Positions 52,130-60,865 of a stretch of DNA of 64,000 nucleotides are shown here, piece after piece; position 1 is the first letter of the stretch, and every line of letters begins with the position of its first letter. A program made the position numbers and the translations under genes. This DNA comes from Mesorhizobium loti CJ3sym. GTDB lineage: Bacteria; Pseudomonadota; Alphaproteobacteria; Rhizobiales; Rhizobiaceae. The stretch lies in assembly GCF_000472785.1 (NCBI RefSeq), contig NZ_AXAL01000012.1, forward strand, positions 179,870 to 243,869, in the 5' to 3' direction. The notes below the pieces were generated by a model. That model was not told the origin of the DNA. It did no database searches and saw only the letters and a program-made list of their open reading frames with translations.

Positions 52130-52966
52130 CTACAGACGAACAAACGCCGTCAGCGGCAGATGGTCGGAGGCCACGCGCGAAAGCGGCGTATCATGCGCTT
52201 CCACCGCTGCGATCATTCCGTGCCGATTGGTCATGATCCGGTCGAGCGCCAGCAGCGGCAGGTTCGAGGGGAAGGTGGGGACTGCCGGCGGCTGCGGCCC
52301 GAACGTTGCGTGCAGCGTGTTGAGCGCGGAGCGGTTGCCGAGCCGCCATTCGTTGAGGTCGCCAAGCAGCAATGTCGGCTTTTCATCGGCACTGCTCATG
52401 ATGTCGAGCACGACGCGGGCCTGCTGGGAGCGCGAGTGGCGCAGCAGGCCGAGATGGGCGGCGATGACGCGCAATGTCCGGTTTCCGTCGAGGTCGATCT
52501 CCGCCACCACCGCGCCGCGCGGTTCCAGGCCCGGAAGCCTGATCTGATGCACGTCACGGACAACGCCCTTCTTGAACAGCAGGACATTGCCGTGCCAGCC
52601 ATGGCCTTTGCCGGTGGCTGAAATCGGCACCGGCACCAGGCCGGTTTCCCGCTCGAGGCGGGGCAGATCCAGGAGGCCGTCACGGTCGCCGAAACGATTG
52701 TCCGCCTCCTGCAGGGCGATGACATCCGGATCGATTTCACGAATGACGCGGCTGGTCCGCTCAGGATCGAACTTGCGATCGACGCCGATGCATTTGTGGA
52801 CGTTGTAGGAAGCGACCAGCGTGCCGGTGGTGGCGGTCGCCTTGTGAGCGGCGGCGTTTGCCTTCTGCATCCGCCTGTCGCGGATGGACAAAAGCATGCT
52901 TGCCGAAAAGCTGCGACCGTTCATGCGCACCGCGTGCCTGCCATGCCTGCTGCTCTCACCATGCAC
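52130..52966 (-). CDS. Endonuclease/exonuclease/phosphatase (EEP) family protein
   Basis: The 278-residue protein has the EEP fold landmarks: VASYNVHKCIGVDRKFDPER with a catalytic Asn, DVIALQEADNRFGDRDG with the metal-binding Glu, LRVIAAHLGLLR, TLLLGDLNEWR and a final RVASDHLPLTAFVRL with Asp-His. Members cleave phosphodiesters in DNA or lipids; the proximity to cardiolipin synthase suggests lipid metabolism, only by context. The N-terminus is uncertain: starts at 52966 (GAGGT upstream), 52924 and 52870 are all possible, and the domain proper begins about residue 45. Confidence 0.82.
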   Translation of the reverse strand: MHGESSRHGRHAVRMNGRSFSASMLLSIRDRRMQKANAAAHKATATTGTLVASYNVHKCIGVDRKFDPERTSRVIREIDPDVIALQEADNRFGDRDGLLDLPRLERETGLVPVPISATGKGHGWHGNVLLFKKGVVRDVHQIRLPGLEPRGAVVAEIDLDGNRTLRVIAAHLGLLRHSRSQQARVVLDIMSSADEKPTLLLGDLNEWRLGNRSALNTLHATFGPQPPAVPTFPSNLPLLALDRIMTNRHGMIAAVEAHDTPLSRVASDHLPLTAFVRL

Positions 52967-53034
52967 CTCAAATAGAGTCTTAGCGCTTATGTTCCATGAC
53001 CGGCATCAAACTATCTGGCAAATACGTCTCTTTG

Positions 53035-54498
53035 TTAAAGATAGGGCGAGCCCAGCCAAAGCACCCGGTCGAACAGCCTGGCAAGGAATGGCCGGGCGCG
53101 CAGGGCTTCGAGTGTCACCGGTATGGCGCTGGTCATCGCGGATCCGATCCGCGCCTCGATCTCGCTGGCAAAACCGGCATCGAGGACCTCCAGGTCGATC
53201 TCGAAATTCAGCCGCAGCGAGCGGGCATCAAGATTGGACGAACCGACATAGGCCCACACGCCGTCGATCGACAGCAGCTTTGAATGATCGAACGGCCCCT
53301 CGGCGCGCCAGACGCGGCAATAGTGCTTCAGCACCTGGTCGAATTGCGCCGTCATCGCCCGGTCGACAAGGAAAAGGTTGTTCACCGCCGGCACGACGAT
53401 GTCGATCTCGACGCCGCGGCGTGCAGAGGTGATCAGCGCGCTGATCAACTCCCGGTCCGGCAGGAAATAGGGCGACATCAGGCGGATCGATTTGCGGGCG
53501 ACGGAGAAGGCGCCGATCAGCAGCTTGTGGTTGGTTTCGTTGCTGGCATCGGGACCGGACGCGACAGCCCGCACCAGCATCGGCACGCCGGGCGAGGGCG
53601 ACAAAGGCGCGATGCGCCAGGCATCGCTCTTCAGCGCCTCCTTGGTGGCAAAGCGCCAGTCTTCCGCCGCGATCGAGAACAGGTCGGCGACAACAGGGCC
53701 GGTCACCTTGAAATGCGTGTCCCTGGCGCTGTTCGAACCGGCGAACTCGGCGGAAAAACCCTTGCGGATGTTCATGCCGCCAGTGAAGGCGACGGCGCCA
53801 TCGACCACCACGATCTTCCGGTGCGTCCTCAGATTGGCATAGGGCAAGCGCAGGCCCATGACGATGTTGCCGTTGAAGACGTCGGCTGGAATGTTGGCGC
53901 GGCGCAGATGCCCCAGGATGCTGGGGACGGAATAGCGGGCGCCGACGGCATCGATCAGCACGCGGACGGTGACGCCGCGCTGGACAGCGCCGGCCAGCGC
54001 TTGGACGAAAAGCAGGCCAACGGCATCATTGTCGAAAATATAGGTCTCGAGCAGGACGCTGCGTTGCGCACCATCGATCGCCGCACACATGGCAGCATAG
54101 GCCTCGTCGCCGGTCTCCAGCACGTCGATAGCATTGCCCGGGTTGAGCGTGCGCCGCGCTACGCGGTCGCCCAGTGTCCGCAGGCCGGTGAACCGCTGCC
54201 CGTAGCGCTCGATAATCAAGGCTTCCTCGGCAGCGATGTCGCGCTCATGTTTGGCGGACACCGCGTCGCCGGTAAGCGGGCGCTGTGCGGTGATGGTGGC
54301 GCGGCGGATGCGGTTGATGCCGGCAACACCATAGATCAGCACGCCAAGGATCGGCGATAGCAGCATGATGCCGACCCAGCCGGTGGCGGCGCGGACATCC
54401 TCCTTGGTCATGACGGCATGGGCAATACCAATGGTCGCCATGATCACCGAGATGATCGCTAGGATATGGGGCCAGTGAGTCGCAATAGTCTCGAACAT
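53035..54498 (-). CDS. cls: Cardiolipin synthase (phospholipase D family)
   Basis: This 487-residue membrane enzyme has two N-terminal hydrophobic segments (HILAIISVIMATIGIAHAVM; GWVGIMLLSPILGVLIYGVA) and two HKD motifs: HRKIVVVDGAVAFTGGMN near residue 225 and HSKLLSIDGVWAYVGSSNLD near 403. It condenses two phosphatidylglycerols to cardiolipin and glycerol. ATG 54498 is selected over the longer frame to 54585 since it begins just before the first membrane segment. The IS481 element begins about 340 bp upstream. Confidence 0.93.
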   Translation of the reverse strand: MFETIATHWPHILAIISVIMATIGIAHAVMTKEDVRAATGWVGIMLLSPILGVLIYGVAGINRIRRATITAQRPLTGDAVSAKHERDIAAEEALIIERYGQRFTGLRTLGDRVARRTLNPGNAIDVLETGDEAYAAMCAAIDGAQRSVLLETYIFDNDAVGLLFVQALAGAVQRGVTVRVLIDAVGARYSVPSILGHLRRANIPADVFNGNIVMGLRLPYANLRTHRKIVVVDGAVAFTGGMNIRKGFSAEFAGSNSARDTHFKVTGPVVADLFSIAAEDWRFATKEALKSDAWRIAPLSPSPGVPMLVRAVASGPDASNETNHKLLIGAFSVARKSIRLMSPYFLPDRELISALITSARRGVEIDIVVPAVNNLFLVDRAMTAQFDQVLKHYCRVWRAEGPFDHSKLLSIDGVWAYVGSSNLDARSLRLNFEIDLEVLDAGFASEIEARIGSAMTSAIPVTLEALRARPFLARLFDRVLWLGSPYL

Positions 54499-54839
54499 TG
54501 CCGGGACTATCCAGCGAGCGGTTGCAGAAGGCAATGCGGCCGGTCGTTGGGCCTGTGTGATCCGGGGTCGTACTACGGGAACCATGGAACGTTGGTGAGC
54601 CGAAGGTCGTTTAGGCCCGGTGCCATCGCCATCGGAGCGTGAGACTGAGCGAGCGCACGGCGCAAATCATGGCATCCGGGATCATTTTAGGTGAGTGATC
54701 GTAGGAATTCTGGCGCCGGAGGCGTTCGCTGCAGAGCTGGGATGCGTACCATACGTTCCTGCTATCGCAAGGCTTGCGTGGCTCACTAAATGAGGGGGCC
54801 GCCGGAGTGCGGCCATTACGTGCGACAGTGGGTGAGCGA

Positions 54840-56124
54840 CCCGAGACATAGGTGACGGAACGTACCGGACACATAGGTAACACTTTTCGCGATGCGGGAG
54901 GTGTTGATGCCGTGGATGGAGTGTTCGGTAATGGACGAACGTGTTCGTTTTGTCGGCCGTCTTCTGGATGGCGAGGCGATGAGCGATGTGTGCCGGTCTT
55001 TCGGCATTTCACGCAAGACGGGCTACAAGATATTCAATCGCTACAGGGATGAGGGCCTTGAGGCGCTCACCGACCGTTCCCGGCGGCCGGTTCGGTATGC
55101 GAACCAGCTGCCCGAGCCGATCGAGCGTTTAATCGTGACAGCCAAGAAGGACAAGCCGCACTGGGGCGCCAGGAAAATCCGCGAGCTTCTGGTGAGGAGG
55201 CTCAACGGTGATGTCCGCATTCCGGCCAAAAGCACGGTGCATGCCGTGCTCGACCGTCATGGTCTTGTCGCCCACGGCCGCCGCCGACGGCAGGGCTGCA
55301 AAGCCGAGGGCACCGAACTGTCACAGGCGGTGAAGCCTAACGATCTTTGGTGCGCCGACTTCAAGGGCGAGTTCAAGCTGGGGACCGGCCGCTATTGTTA
55401 CCCTTTGACCGTCACCGACCAGGCCTCGCGCTACCTGCTCGCCTGCGAAGCCCTTGAATCGACGAAAGAAGCCCCCGTCATCGAAGCCTTCGCGCGGCTG
55501 TTTCGCGAACGCGGCCTGCCCACAGCCATCCGAAGCGACAACGGCCTGCCATTCGCCTCGCCTAACGGCCTCTACAATCTGTCCAGGCTGTCGGTCTTCT
55601 GGTTGAGATTGGGCATCGACATCGAGCGCATCAAGCCCGGTCATCCGCAGCAGAATGGACGTCATGAACGCATGCACAGAACCCTGAAAGCACAAACCAC
55701 CCGGCCAGCCGGCGCAAACAGCCTCCAGCAGCAAGCTACGTTCGATGCCTTCAAAGCCGAATTCAACACCCAACGCCCCCACGAGGCACTCGCCATGAGG
55801 ACACCGGCCGAACGCTATGCGCCTTCTTCAAAAGCCTATCAGGGCCTACCCGACCTCAGCTACCCCTTGCACGACCGCGACGTCATCGTCACCAATTGCG
55901 GCCGTATCTGCATGCACAGAAAGAAGATCAACATCAGCCACGTGCTGGCCGGACAAAAGCTCGGCATCAAGGAAGTCGACGACGGCATTTGGCTCGTCTC
56001 CTTCATGCGCTATGATCTCGGGTATATCGACTTGGAACAGAGAACCTTGCAGACAATCGACAATCCGTTCGGCACGAGATTGTCACCCATGTCTTAGGTA
56101 CAGACTGTTACCCATGTCTCCGGG
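54840..56124 (+). mobile_element. IS481-family insertion sequence
   Basis: The element of about 1.28 kb contains one transposase gene. Each end carries two copies of a (G)ACAT(A/G)GGT(A/G)AC motif. At the left they are at 54840-54856 (CCCGAGACATAGGTGAC) and 54865-54882 (CCGGACACATAGGTAACA). At the right, in inverse orientation, they are at 56080-56098 (TTGTCACCCATGTCTTAGG) and 56107-56124. The exact boundary and target duplication cannot be fixed by eye. It appears intact. Confidence 0.75.
54907..56097 (+). CDS. IS481-family transposase
   Basis: The 396-residue DDE transposase has an N-terminal helix-turn-helix (EAMSDVCRSFGISRKTGYKI) and an rve integrase core with catalytic Asp in LWCADFKGEF, Asp in AIRSDNGLPF and Glu in QQNGRHERMHRTLK. 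The HRKKINISHVLAGQKLGI C-terminal region is typical of the family. ATG 54907 is preferred to 54892 because GGGAGG lies just ahead of it. The stop codon falls inside the right inner repeat. No frameshift or stop is seen, so it may be active. Confidence 0.92.
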   Translation: MPWMECSVMDERVRFVGRLLDGEAMSDVCRSFGISRKTGYKIFNRYRDEGLEALTDRSRRPVRYANQLPEPIERLIVTAKKDKPHWGARKIRELLVRRLNGDVRIPAKSTVHAVLDRHGLVAHGRRRRQGCKAEGTELSQAVKPNDLWCADFKGEFKLGTGRYCYPLTVTDQASRYLLACEALESTKEAPVIEAFARLFRERGLPTAIRSDNGLPFASPNGLYNLSRLSVFWLRLGIDIERIKPGHPQQNGRHERMHRTLKAQTTRPAGANSLQQQATFDAFKAEFNTQRPHEALAMRTPAERYAPSSKAYQGLPDLSYPLHDRDVIVTNCGRICMHRKKINISHVLAGQKLGIKEVDDGIWLVSFMRYDLGYIDLEQRTLQTIDNPFGTRLSPMS

Positions 56125-56602
56125 CCGTACAAGGGTTTGTAGTGGTAGCGGGAGAGCGCTACCGCCTTTCCCCCTACTCAGAAGACTTGCGGTATTTTCT
56201 ACGGTGTTGGGCCTGATGGACCTGTCTTGGTGCTGCAAAGACCGGCGGGGAACGGCAAGGTCTAGCCCGAAGCAACGACGCGAACGACAGCTTCGCGCCT
56301 CAAGTCCGTCATTGAGATCGGTCTTCCATCCCCCAAAGCAGACATTCCAATCGCGCTATAGCTTGCGGCCGCGCAGTAAAATAGGCGCCACACCTAGATA
56401 GGGTCCCCAGGCTCCACGGCAGCTCAGATTGCCTGCGCCAAGAGCAGCATTTGCGCCGCAAGTTGTTTCGGCGCGATGAGAACGATTGATCGCCACAGTT
56501 CTCAAGGACGCTCCGATTTGCGCGGGGACGCCGGTTGGGCCTGTACACTTAAATTGCAAGCGCCACGTTAGCCGTTAGCGCTGTGGCACCGCAGGCTGCA
56601 AG
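56125..56602. other. Intergenic region right of the IS481 element
   Basis: No confident gene is present. A minus-strand frame from 56559 to 56356 (67 residues, ending WGPYLGVAPILLRGRKL, three cysteines) is possible but unrecognised and may be a fragment. The stretch probably holds the 3' end of the minus-strand accessory operon and old scar sequence from the IS insertion. Confidence 0.35.
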
Positions 56603-57637
56603 TCAGGGCGGGGCTGGGAAGGTGTGTTCCTTGCAAACGACATCAAGGACGACCTTCGCCGGCGGCTTCTGGTCTTGGCCGGGCGGCTTATCTGGACACA
56701 ACCAGACAGATAGTGCGGGCGTGAACGTATGCAGCGTGCCCAACATCTCCTCGGTCTTGGTCGCCCAATCCGGATTGTCGAATCCTGTCAGAATGAGGCC
56801 CGGGGTCCGGGGTGCCGTTCCGGCCGTCGCCTGCCGAAAATCGCTGGCCTGCCGCAACACCCGCTGCAGCGCGCCTTCCCATAGGTAGACGGGTTCGATT
56901 GCAAGAATCTGCTTGTCGGACAGGCAGTCGATGGGGCCGCTGCCCAGATCGAGGCCACGCACAATGTCGGGGCAATAAAGCTCCCTCAGCCCGATTCTTC
57001 GATCATCAACACCTCCCAACAGCAGCGGGTTAATGCTCAAGGCCTTCTTCGGCATTTCCTTCTTCGGCTGCCCGTCGTCAAACGGCATAACCAGCTTCTT
57101 AAACCCATATTTGTCGGCATACGCCATCTCACAGGTGAAAGGCTTCTCGGTGGGTGGGTACCCATCTTTGGTAGTTCCGGATTCAGACAACACGATGTTC
57201 ACGAAAACTGATTCAGCAGGTAACAACTTGAAATCACTTAACTGCCTCTTGGTCGTTGCTATATCGATCAGATTAAAGTGGCCATTCAGCTTATCCGTCG
57301 AACAGGTCATCTGCGGCCTGACGGTCGCCGCTGTCGGTCCTGCATTGGTCAGGGTGTAGTGGTACACCGGGACGCTGACGAAGACCTCGTTGGCTTGTAG
57401 CGCAATGGCAGTGTCGTCCAGGCCAAGGTTGAGGTAATCGACATATTGATAGTCCAAGGACAGTGTTGGCGCGTCTAAGCGCAGGAGGGCGAGGGCGTTG
57501 TTTTTGGCCGGCACGAACAGTGCGGTGATCGCCGTGATCACCGCGGCTGGGAACCCAATCCAGTCGCGGACGAACTTCGCATAGTCGCCAAAGGTTTTGG
57601 TCTCGGGTTTGACCGTCGGCACGGGATTCGATGTCAT
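56603..57637 (-). CDS. Membrane-anchored protein of unknown function
   Basis: I do not recognise a family for this 344-residue protein. It has a short N-terminal cytoplasmic part, one hydrophobic segment (WIGFPAAVITAITALFVPAK, about residues 26-46), and then a region with beta-rich character (FVSVPVYHYTLTNAGPTAAT), cysteines near 112 and 170, and a C-terminal Pro/Lys-rich tail. It follows the histidine-phosphatase-like gene by 3 bp and is last of the minus-strand accessory run. The start codon overlaps no neighbour. A membrane-tethered sensor or effector partner is a guess. Confidence 0.6.
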   Translation of the reverse strand: MTSNPVPTVKPETKTFGDYAKFVRDWIGFPAAVITAITALFVPAKNNALALLRLDAPTLSLDYQYVDYLNLGLDDTAIALQANEVFVSVPVYHYTLTNAGPTAATVRPQMTCSTDKLNGHFNLIDIATTKRQLSDFKLLPAESVFVNIVLSESGTTKDGYPPTEKPFTCEMAYADKYGFKKLVMPFDDGQPKKEMPKKALSINPLLLGGVDDRRIGLRELYCPDIVRGLDLGSGPIDCLSDKQILAIEPVYLWEGALQRVLRQASDFRQATAGTAPRTPGLILTGFDNPDWATKTEEMLGTLHTFTPALSVWLCPDKPPGQDQKPPAKVVLDVVCKEHTFPAPP

Positions 57638-57640
57638 GGC

Positions 57641-58177
57641 CTATCTCCCGCCAAGAGGCGCTGGTTTCGCTCTGGAAAGCCCAGCGTCGGTCGCTTCGGA
57701 AAGAGTCAGCAGCCAGATGCTGTCGTAGTCCGCGTCGTCCCACATAGCTGGGGCGATCCCGGCCGATGCGACGATTGCAGCTGCCAGGCGCGGAATCGCC
57801 TCATGTTGCCAGCACACGAGGACGGGGGAGGGCTGCTGCAGGATCTGAGGTCCCGCCTGTTCCTCTTGACCCTTGGAAAAGGTGGTGTCGGGTTCGAGTT
57901 GCAGCCGGCGCGCGAGAGGCGCGACGGTTTGTGTTGGCCGGAGGCTTCGTATGCCGCTGCCGTCTTTCTTGATCGGCGCCGAGGCAACGATTGCGACCGG
58001 CACCTGCAGCGGGGGCGGAGGATAGAAAAACAGGTGGGCAAGAGCGCCGGCGCGTTGCCAGCCGCGCACGGTCAACGACTTGTCGTCGGCCTGGCCAAGT
58101 TCATCGACACCGAGTTCCGGCTGTTCCGGAACCGGTTTTTCGGCGTGTCGGATAATCATAACCAGCCTGTCGGCCAT
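57641..58177 (-). CDS. Histidine-phosphatase-superfamily-like protein
   Basis: This 178-residue protein begins MADRLVMIIRHAEKP, the phosphohistidine motif of the histidine phosphatase (phosphoglycerate mutase-like) superfamily in its RHA form. SLTVRGWQRAGALAHLF and later SPVLVCWQHEAIPRLAAAI, with the second catalytic His, match the fold. Substrates in the family range from phosphoproteins to small metabolites and cannot be told. It is short for the family and may be a minimal core. It is tightly linked (3 bp) to the unknown membrane gene and 75 bp from the PLD gene. Confidence 0.72.
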   Translation of the reverse strand: MADRLVMIIRHAEKPVPEQPELGVDELGQADDKSLTVRGWQRAGALAHLFFYPPPPLQVPVAIVASAPIKKDGSGIRSLRPTQTVAPLARRLQLEPDTTFSKGQEEQAGPQILQQPSPVLVCWQHEAIPRLAAAIVASAGIAPAMWDDADYDSIWLLTLSEATDAGLSRAKPAPLGGR

Positions 58178-58252
58178 GGTGGCAAACCTTGGTGACTCTC
58201 GTTTGCTGAACGATCCTGCTGGCCTTCGCGGACGATTGATTGCCGCGAAAAC

Positions 58253-60247
58253 CTATTCCGCGAAATACGCCGATATGCGCCTGTCGGCCATATCCTGCCA
58301 GCTGGCATTCGTCTTCAGGAACCCCTCTGTCGGGTCCGCCGACGCGGAACCGCCTTTCCGCTTGAGGGCGGCCGACTCCTCGGCTTCGGCGGCGCGGAAG
58401 CGATAATGGTCGAACACATCAAGCACATGCGTTGCATAAGCCTTGGCGAGCGCCGGGTCGCGCTGAATGATGGTCAGGTTCTCGTCGTTCGAATACGATG
58501 CCTTGTAACCCAGATTGTGGCTGCCGAACGCGACAAGGCAGTTCTCCGGGTCGAGGGGGTCGATCACCAAGATCTTGTCGTGAATGATCGCCTTGCCGGC
58601 GCTTAGGATCTCATCATTCACGAAGTTACCGAGCTGACGCCCGATGTCCTTGTCGGTCAGCGCTGTGGCGCGGACCACGTTCACGCCACCCTGCTGGATG
58701 ATGTAGGGAGATGCCGGCACCAGAGGGTTGCCGTTGGCGTCTTTGCCGGACGGCTGGTAGCCCCAGGCTAACGGGTCGGACACCGCGCCAACAACCTCCA
58801 GCTTGGCGTCGGCCAGGCCGAGGTCGATGGCTTGCGAGATGATCGAATGCACGCCGGCCTTCGAGGGAAGAAACACGGCGAACAGGATGATCTTGTGGGC
58901 CTTGCGCATCAGCGAAAACAACCGGCTCAGGTCCGGCGGGGGCGGGGGCTGGATCTTGGCCGTCGCCGAAGGCGGTTGCTGCTTCTTTGGCACATTGGGC
59001 GAATACCAGCATTCGAAGCTTGCGCCGTTGACCAGATTGCCCGTGACAGGGTTGAGATTGCTTTCCTTGAGAGTGTCGCCCTGGTCCGCACCGGGGTTCG
59101 GGTCGGAGGGGTTGGCGGGCTGGGGCAAAGGGTTGTCGAAGAGACGCTGCCAGTACTTCAGATAGGCGTCTGCGACACCGGCATCCTCGATGACGATGCA
59201 GTTGTTGCTCTGGCCGCAGATGCCGCTCCAGGTCCAGTTCGTTGATCCGGTGAGCACCGCCTTCGGTCCTTGGTCATCGGACCAGACCACGAACTTGTTG
59301 TGGCCGATATGACCAGAGCCGTTGAAGAGCCGGTCCTGCATGATGAACTTGGCACCTGGCTTGCTGGCAATGGCACGCAAGGCCGCACGGGCATCGGCGT
59401 TTCGGGTGTCGTAGGTGTGGGTCGCTTTGCCGGTGGCTTCATCCTTGCCGTCGCGATTGCCGGCATCGGAAAGGATCAGCTGCATCCGCGGCGCTGCGGC
59501 CTCCAGCAAGGCGACAAGTTGTCGGTCCTCGAGTTCGTATAGCGCTGCATGGAAGTGCCCGCCCGGCCGGCTCAGAAACTCAGTCATCGTGGTCGGCACG
59601 TCGCCTGCGAGGTAGCGTCGCAGCTTGTCGGCGGGGTCACGGAGACGGACTTCCAGCTCGCCGGCGCCGATTTTGCCGTCATCCTCCTCGAGGACCCGGA
59701 TCAGGAATTGCGTCGACAGGATGCCGTTGGTGAACGTCGAGATGAAGGGACCGACGCGGCGCGTAGCCACAACGATGTTGGTGAGCACTGCCGGCCCTAA
59801 ATAGCCCAGCCGGACGGGCTTACCCTCGTAGTGATGCTCGACGACCTGCCCGGTCTTGGCGTCCTTGTGGCTGCTCGGCACGGGTACTACTTCGTCCAGT
59901 CCTGCCCGAAAGCGTCCCACCGGGCGGATACTGTAGCGCAGCCGCTCATTTTCCTGCCGCAGCCCTGCCTGATCACGGCGGCGTCGCAACGTGAGATCGC
60001 GCCAGTTGAACTTCTGCACCGGCCAGATAGTGGTGTTCTGCGCCTGCCAATCGGGATTGGATTGGCCGTCAAAGGCAACATATGCAGCAAGAGGCCGCTC
60101 TTCGACAATGTCGTCGCTATCATCCTTCAGGATTTGGCGAACAATGTGGAAGCCAAGGCAGTCCGGAATCGGATCAGGGTCGGTTCGCCACGCCAGGAAG
60201 GCGACTTCGTTATTGACGATTGCAGTAGCCTTGACGATCTGCACCAT
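58253..60247 (-). CDS. Phospholipase D-like protein with two HKD motifs
   Basis: The 664-residue protein has two HKD catalytic motifs: HNKFVVWSDDQGPKAVLTGS near residue 317 (ending GSTN) and HDKILVIDPLDPENCLVAFG near 555 (ending GSHN). Together they form a complete PLD active site. The N-terminal 200 residues look beta-rich, with IVKATAIVNNEVAFLAWRTD, and may be a fibronectin-type or sugar-binding-like domain. No signal peptide is seen. Family activities include nuclease and phospholipase; lack of a membrane segment argues against a cardiolipin synthase. It belongs to a minus-strand accessory group with an MBL-fold gene 620 bp upstream. Confidence 0.85.
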   Translation of the reverse strand: MVQIVKATAIVNNEVAFLAWRTDPDPIPDCLGFHIVRQILKDDSDDIVEERPLAAYVAFDGQSNPDWQAQNTTIWPVQKFNWRDLTLRRRRDQAGLRQENERLRYSIRPVGRFRAGLDEVVPVPSSHKDAKTGQVVEHHYEGKPVRLGYLGPAVLTNIVVATRRVGPFISTFTNGILSTQFLIRVLEEDDGKIGAGELEVRLRDPADKLRRYLAGDVPTTMTEFLSRPGGHFHAALYELEDRQLVALLEAAAPRMQLILSDAGNRDGKDEATGKATHTYDTRNADARAALRAIASKPGAKFIMQDRLFNGSGHIGHNKFVVWSDDQGPKAVLTGSTNWTWSGICGQSNNCIVIEDAGVADAYLKYWQRLFDNPLPQPANPSDPNPGADQGDTLKESNLNPVTGNLVNGASFECWYSPNVPKKQQPPSATAKIQPPPPPDLSRLFSLMRKAHKIILFAVFLPSKAGVHSIISQAIDLGLADAKLEVVGAVSDPLAWGYQPSGKDANGNPLVPASPYIIQQGGVNVVRATALTDKDIGRQLGNFVNDEILSAGKAIIHDKILVIDPLDPENCLVAFGSHNLGYKASYSNDENLTIIQRDPALAKAYATHVLDVFDHYRFRAAEAEESAALKRKGGSASADPTEGFLKTNASWQDMADRRISAYFAE

Positions 60248-60671
60248 CTTGCCCTCTCATAAGAAAGACGCGCGCCACCATAGAACCTAGGCCGACATCG
60301 ACCTCGTTCGCCTAAAATACGGGACAGAATGTTTTACACAGCCGCTCTGTTGAGCAAATACCGTGAGTTCTATTTTCATATTATACTCCAGAAGCAAGCG
60401 CTAAAGTAAAGGTCCCCTCCAATATTTATTTTACACAGGCGTCCTGAAGGCTAGCTAGGGATGTTCGATTTCACGGCCACGTGGAGCCCTTCCCATATGT
60501 GGGATCCGCCAGCCTCGCTACCGTTCGATAGCTGTGGGATGTTTTTGAGAGGAGTGCTGCCACAGGTGTGCATTGTGCTAACCAGAGGCTAGGTTTCGTT
60601 GATAAGGGCCCAAGAATGGCCAGCAGGTATAGCCGCGACGCGCTCCATGATGCGATCAGGCGCAACATAGT

Positions 60672-60699
60672 CACCCCGGACCCAAGTCCGGGGTGTTTT
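60672..60699 (+). terminator. Strong hairpin followed by T4
   Basis: CACCCCGGAC-CCAA-GTCCGGGGTG is a perfect 10-bp stem with a four-base loop followed directly by TTTT on the plus strand. It resembles an intrinsic terminator, yet no plus-strand gene precedes it, so it may end a small RNA or be a mobile palindrome. Confidence 0.5.
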
Positions 60700-60729
60700 C
60701 ATTTCCGACGCAAGCTGGAATGCCATGAC

Positions 60730-60816
60730 GGAGGCCCGGCGTCGCCGTGCCTCCGGTTGCGCTAGTTGCGGATGCTCCCGTGGCGGGATGCCTCGGCGAC
60801 GTATTCCGGGAGCATC
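60730..60816. repeat. Two further inverted repeats
   Basis: GGAGGC (60730-60735) pairs with GCCTCC (60749-60754), and GATGCTCCCG (60771-60780) pairs with CGGGAGCATC (60807-60816), a perfect 10-bp arm with a 26-base loop. On the minus strand these lie about 50-135 bases past the MBL gene stop. No T run follows on that strand. Confidence 0.5.
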
Positions 60817-60865
60817 TTATTGCGACGGAAGTGCAGGTCGCGTTAACCTCGCATCCTCAAATTTG

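Larger units (their letters stand above)
60248..60865. other. Structured, AT-rich intergenic region
   Basis: The left part (about 60290-60460) is AT-rich and probably contains the promoter for the PLD gene, with a TATTATACT patch near 60380 on the plus strand. The right part contains three successive inverted repeats, listed separately. A plus-strand frame at 60568-60765 lacks convincing coding features. No gene is supported. Confidence 0.45.

Noticed and set aside
54611..55012. Minus-strand frame left of and into the IS481 element
   Set aside because: It crosses the IS boundary and has no recognisable domain.
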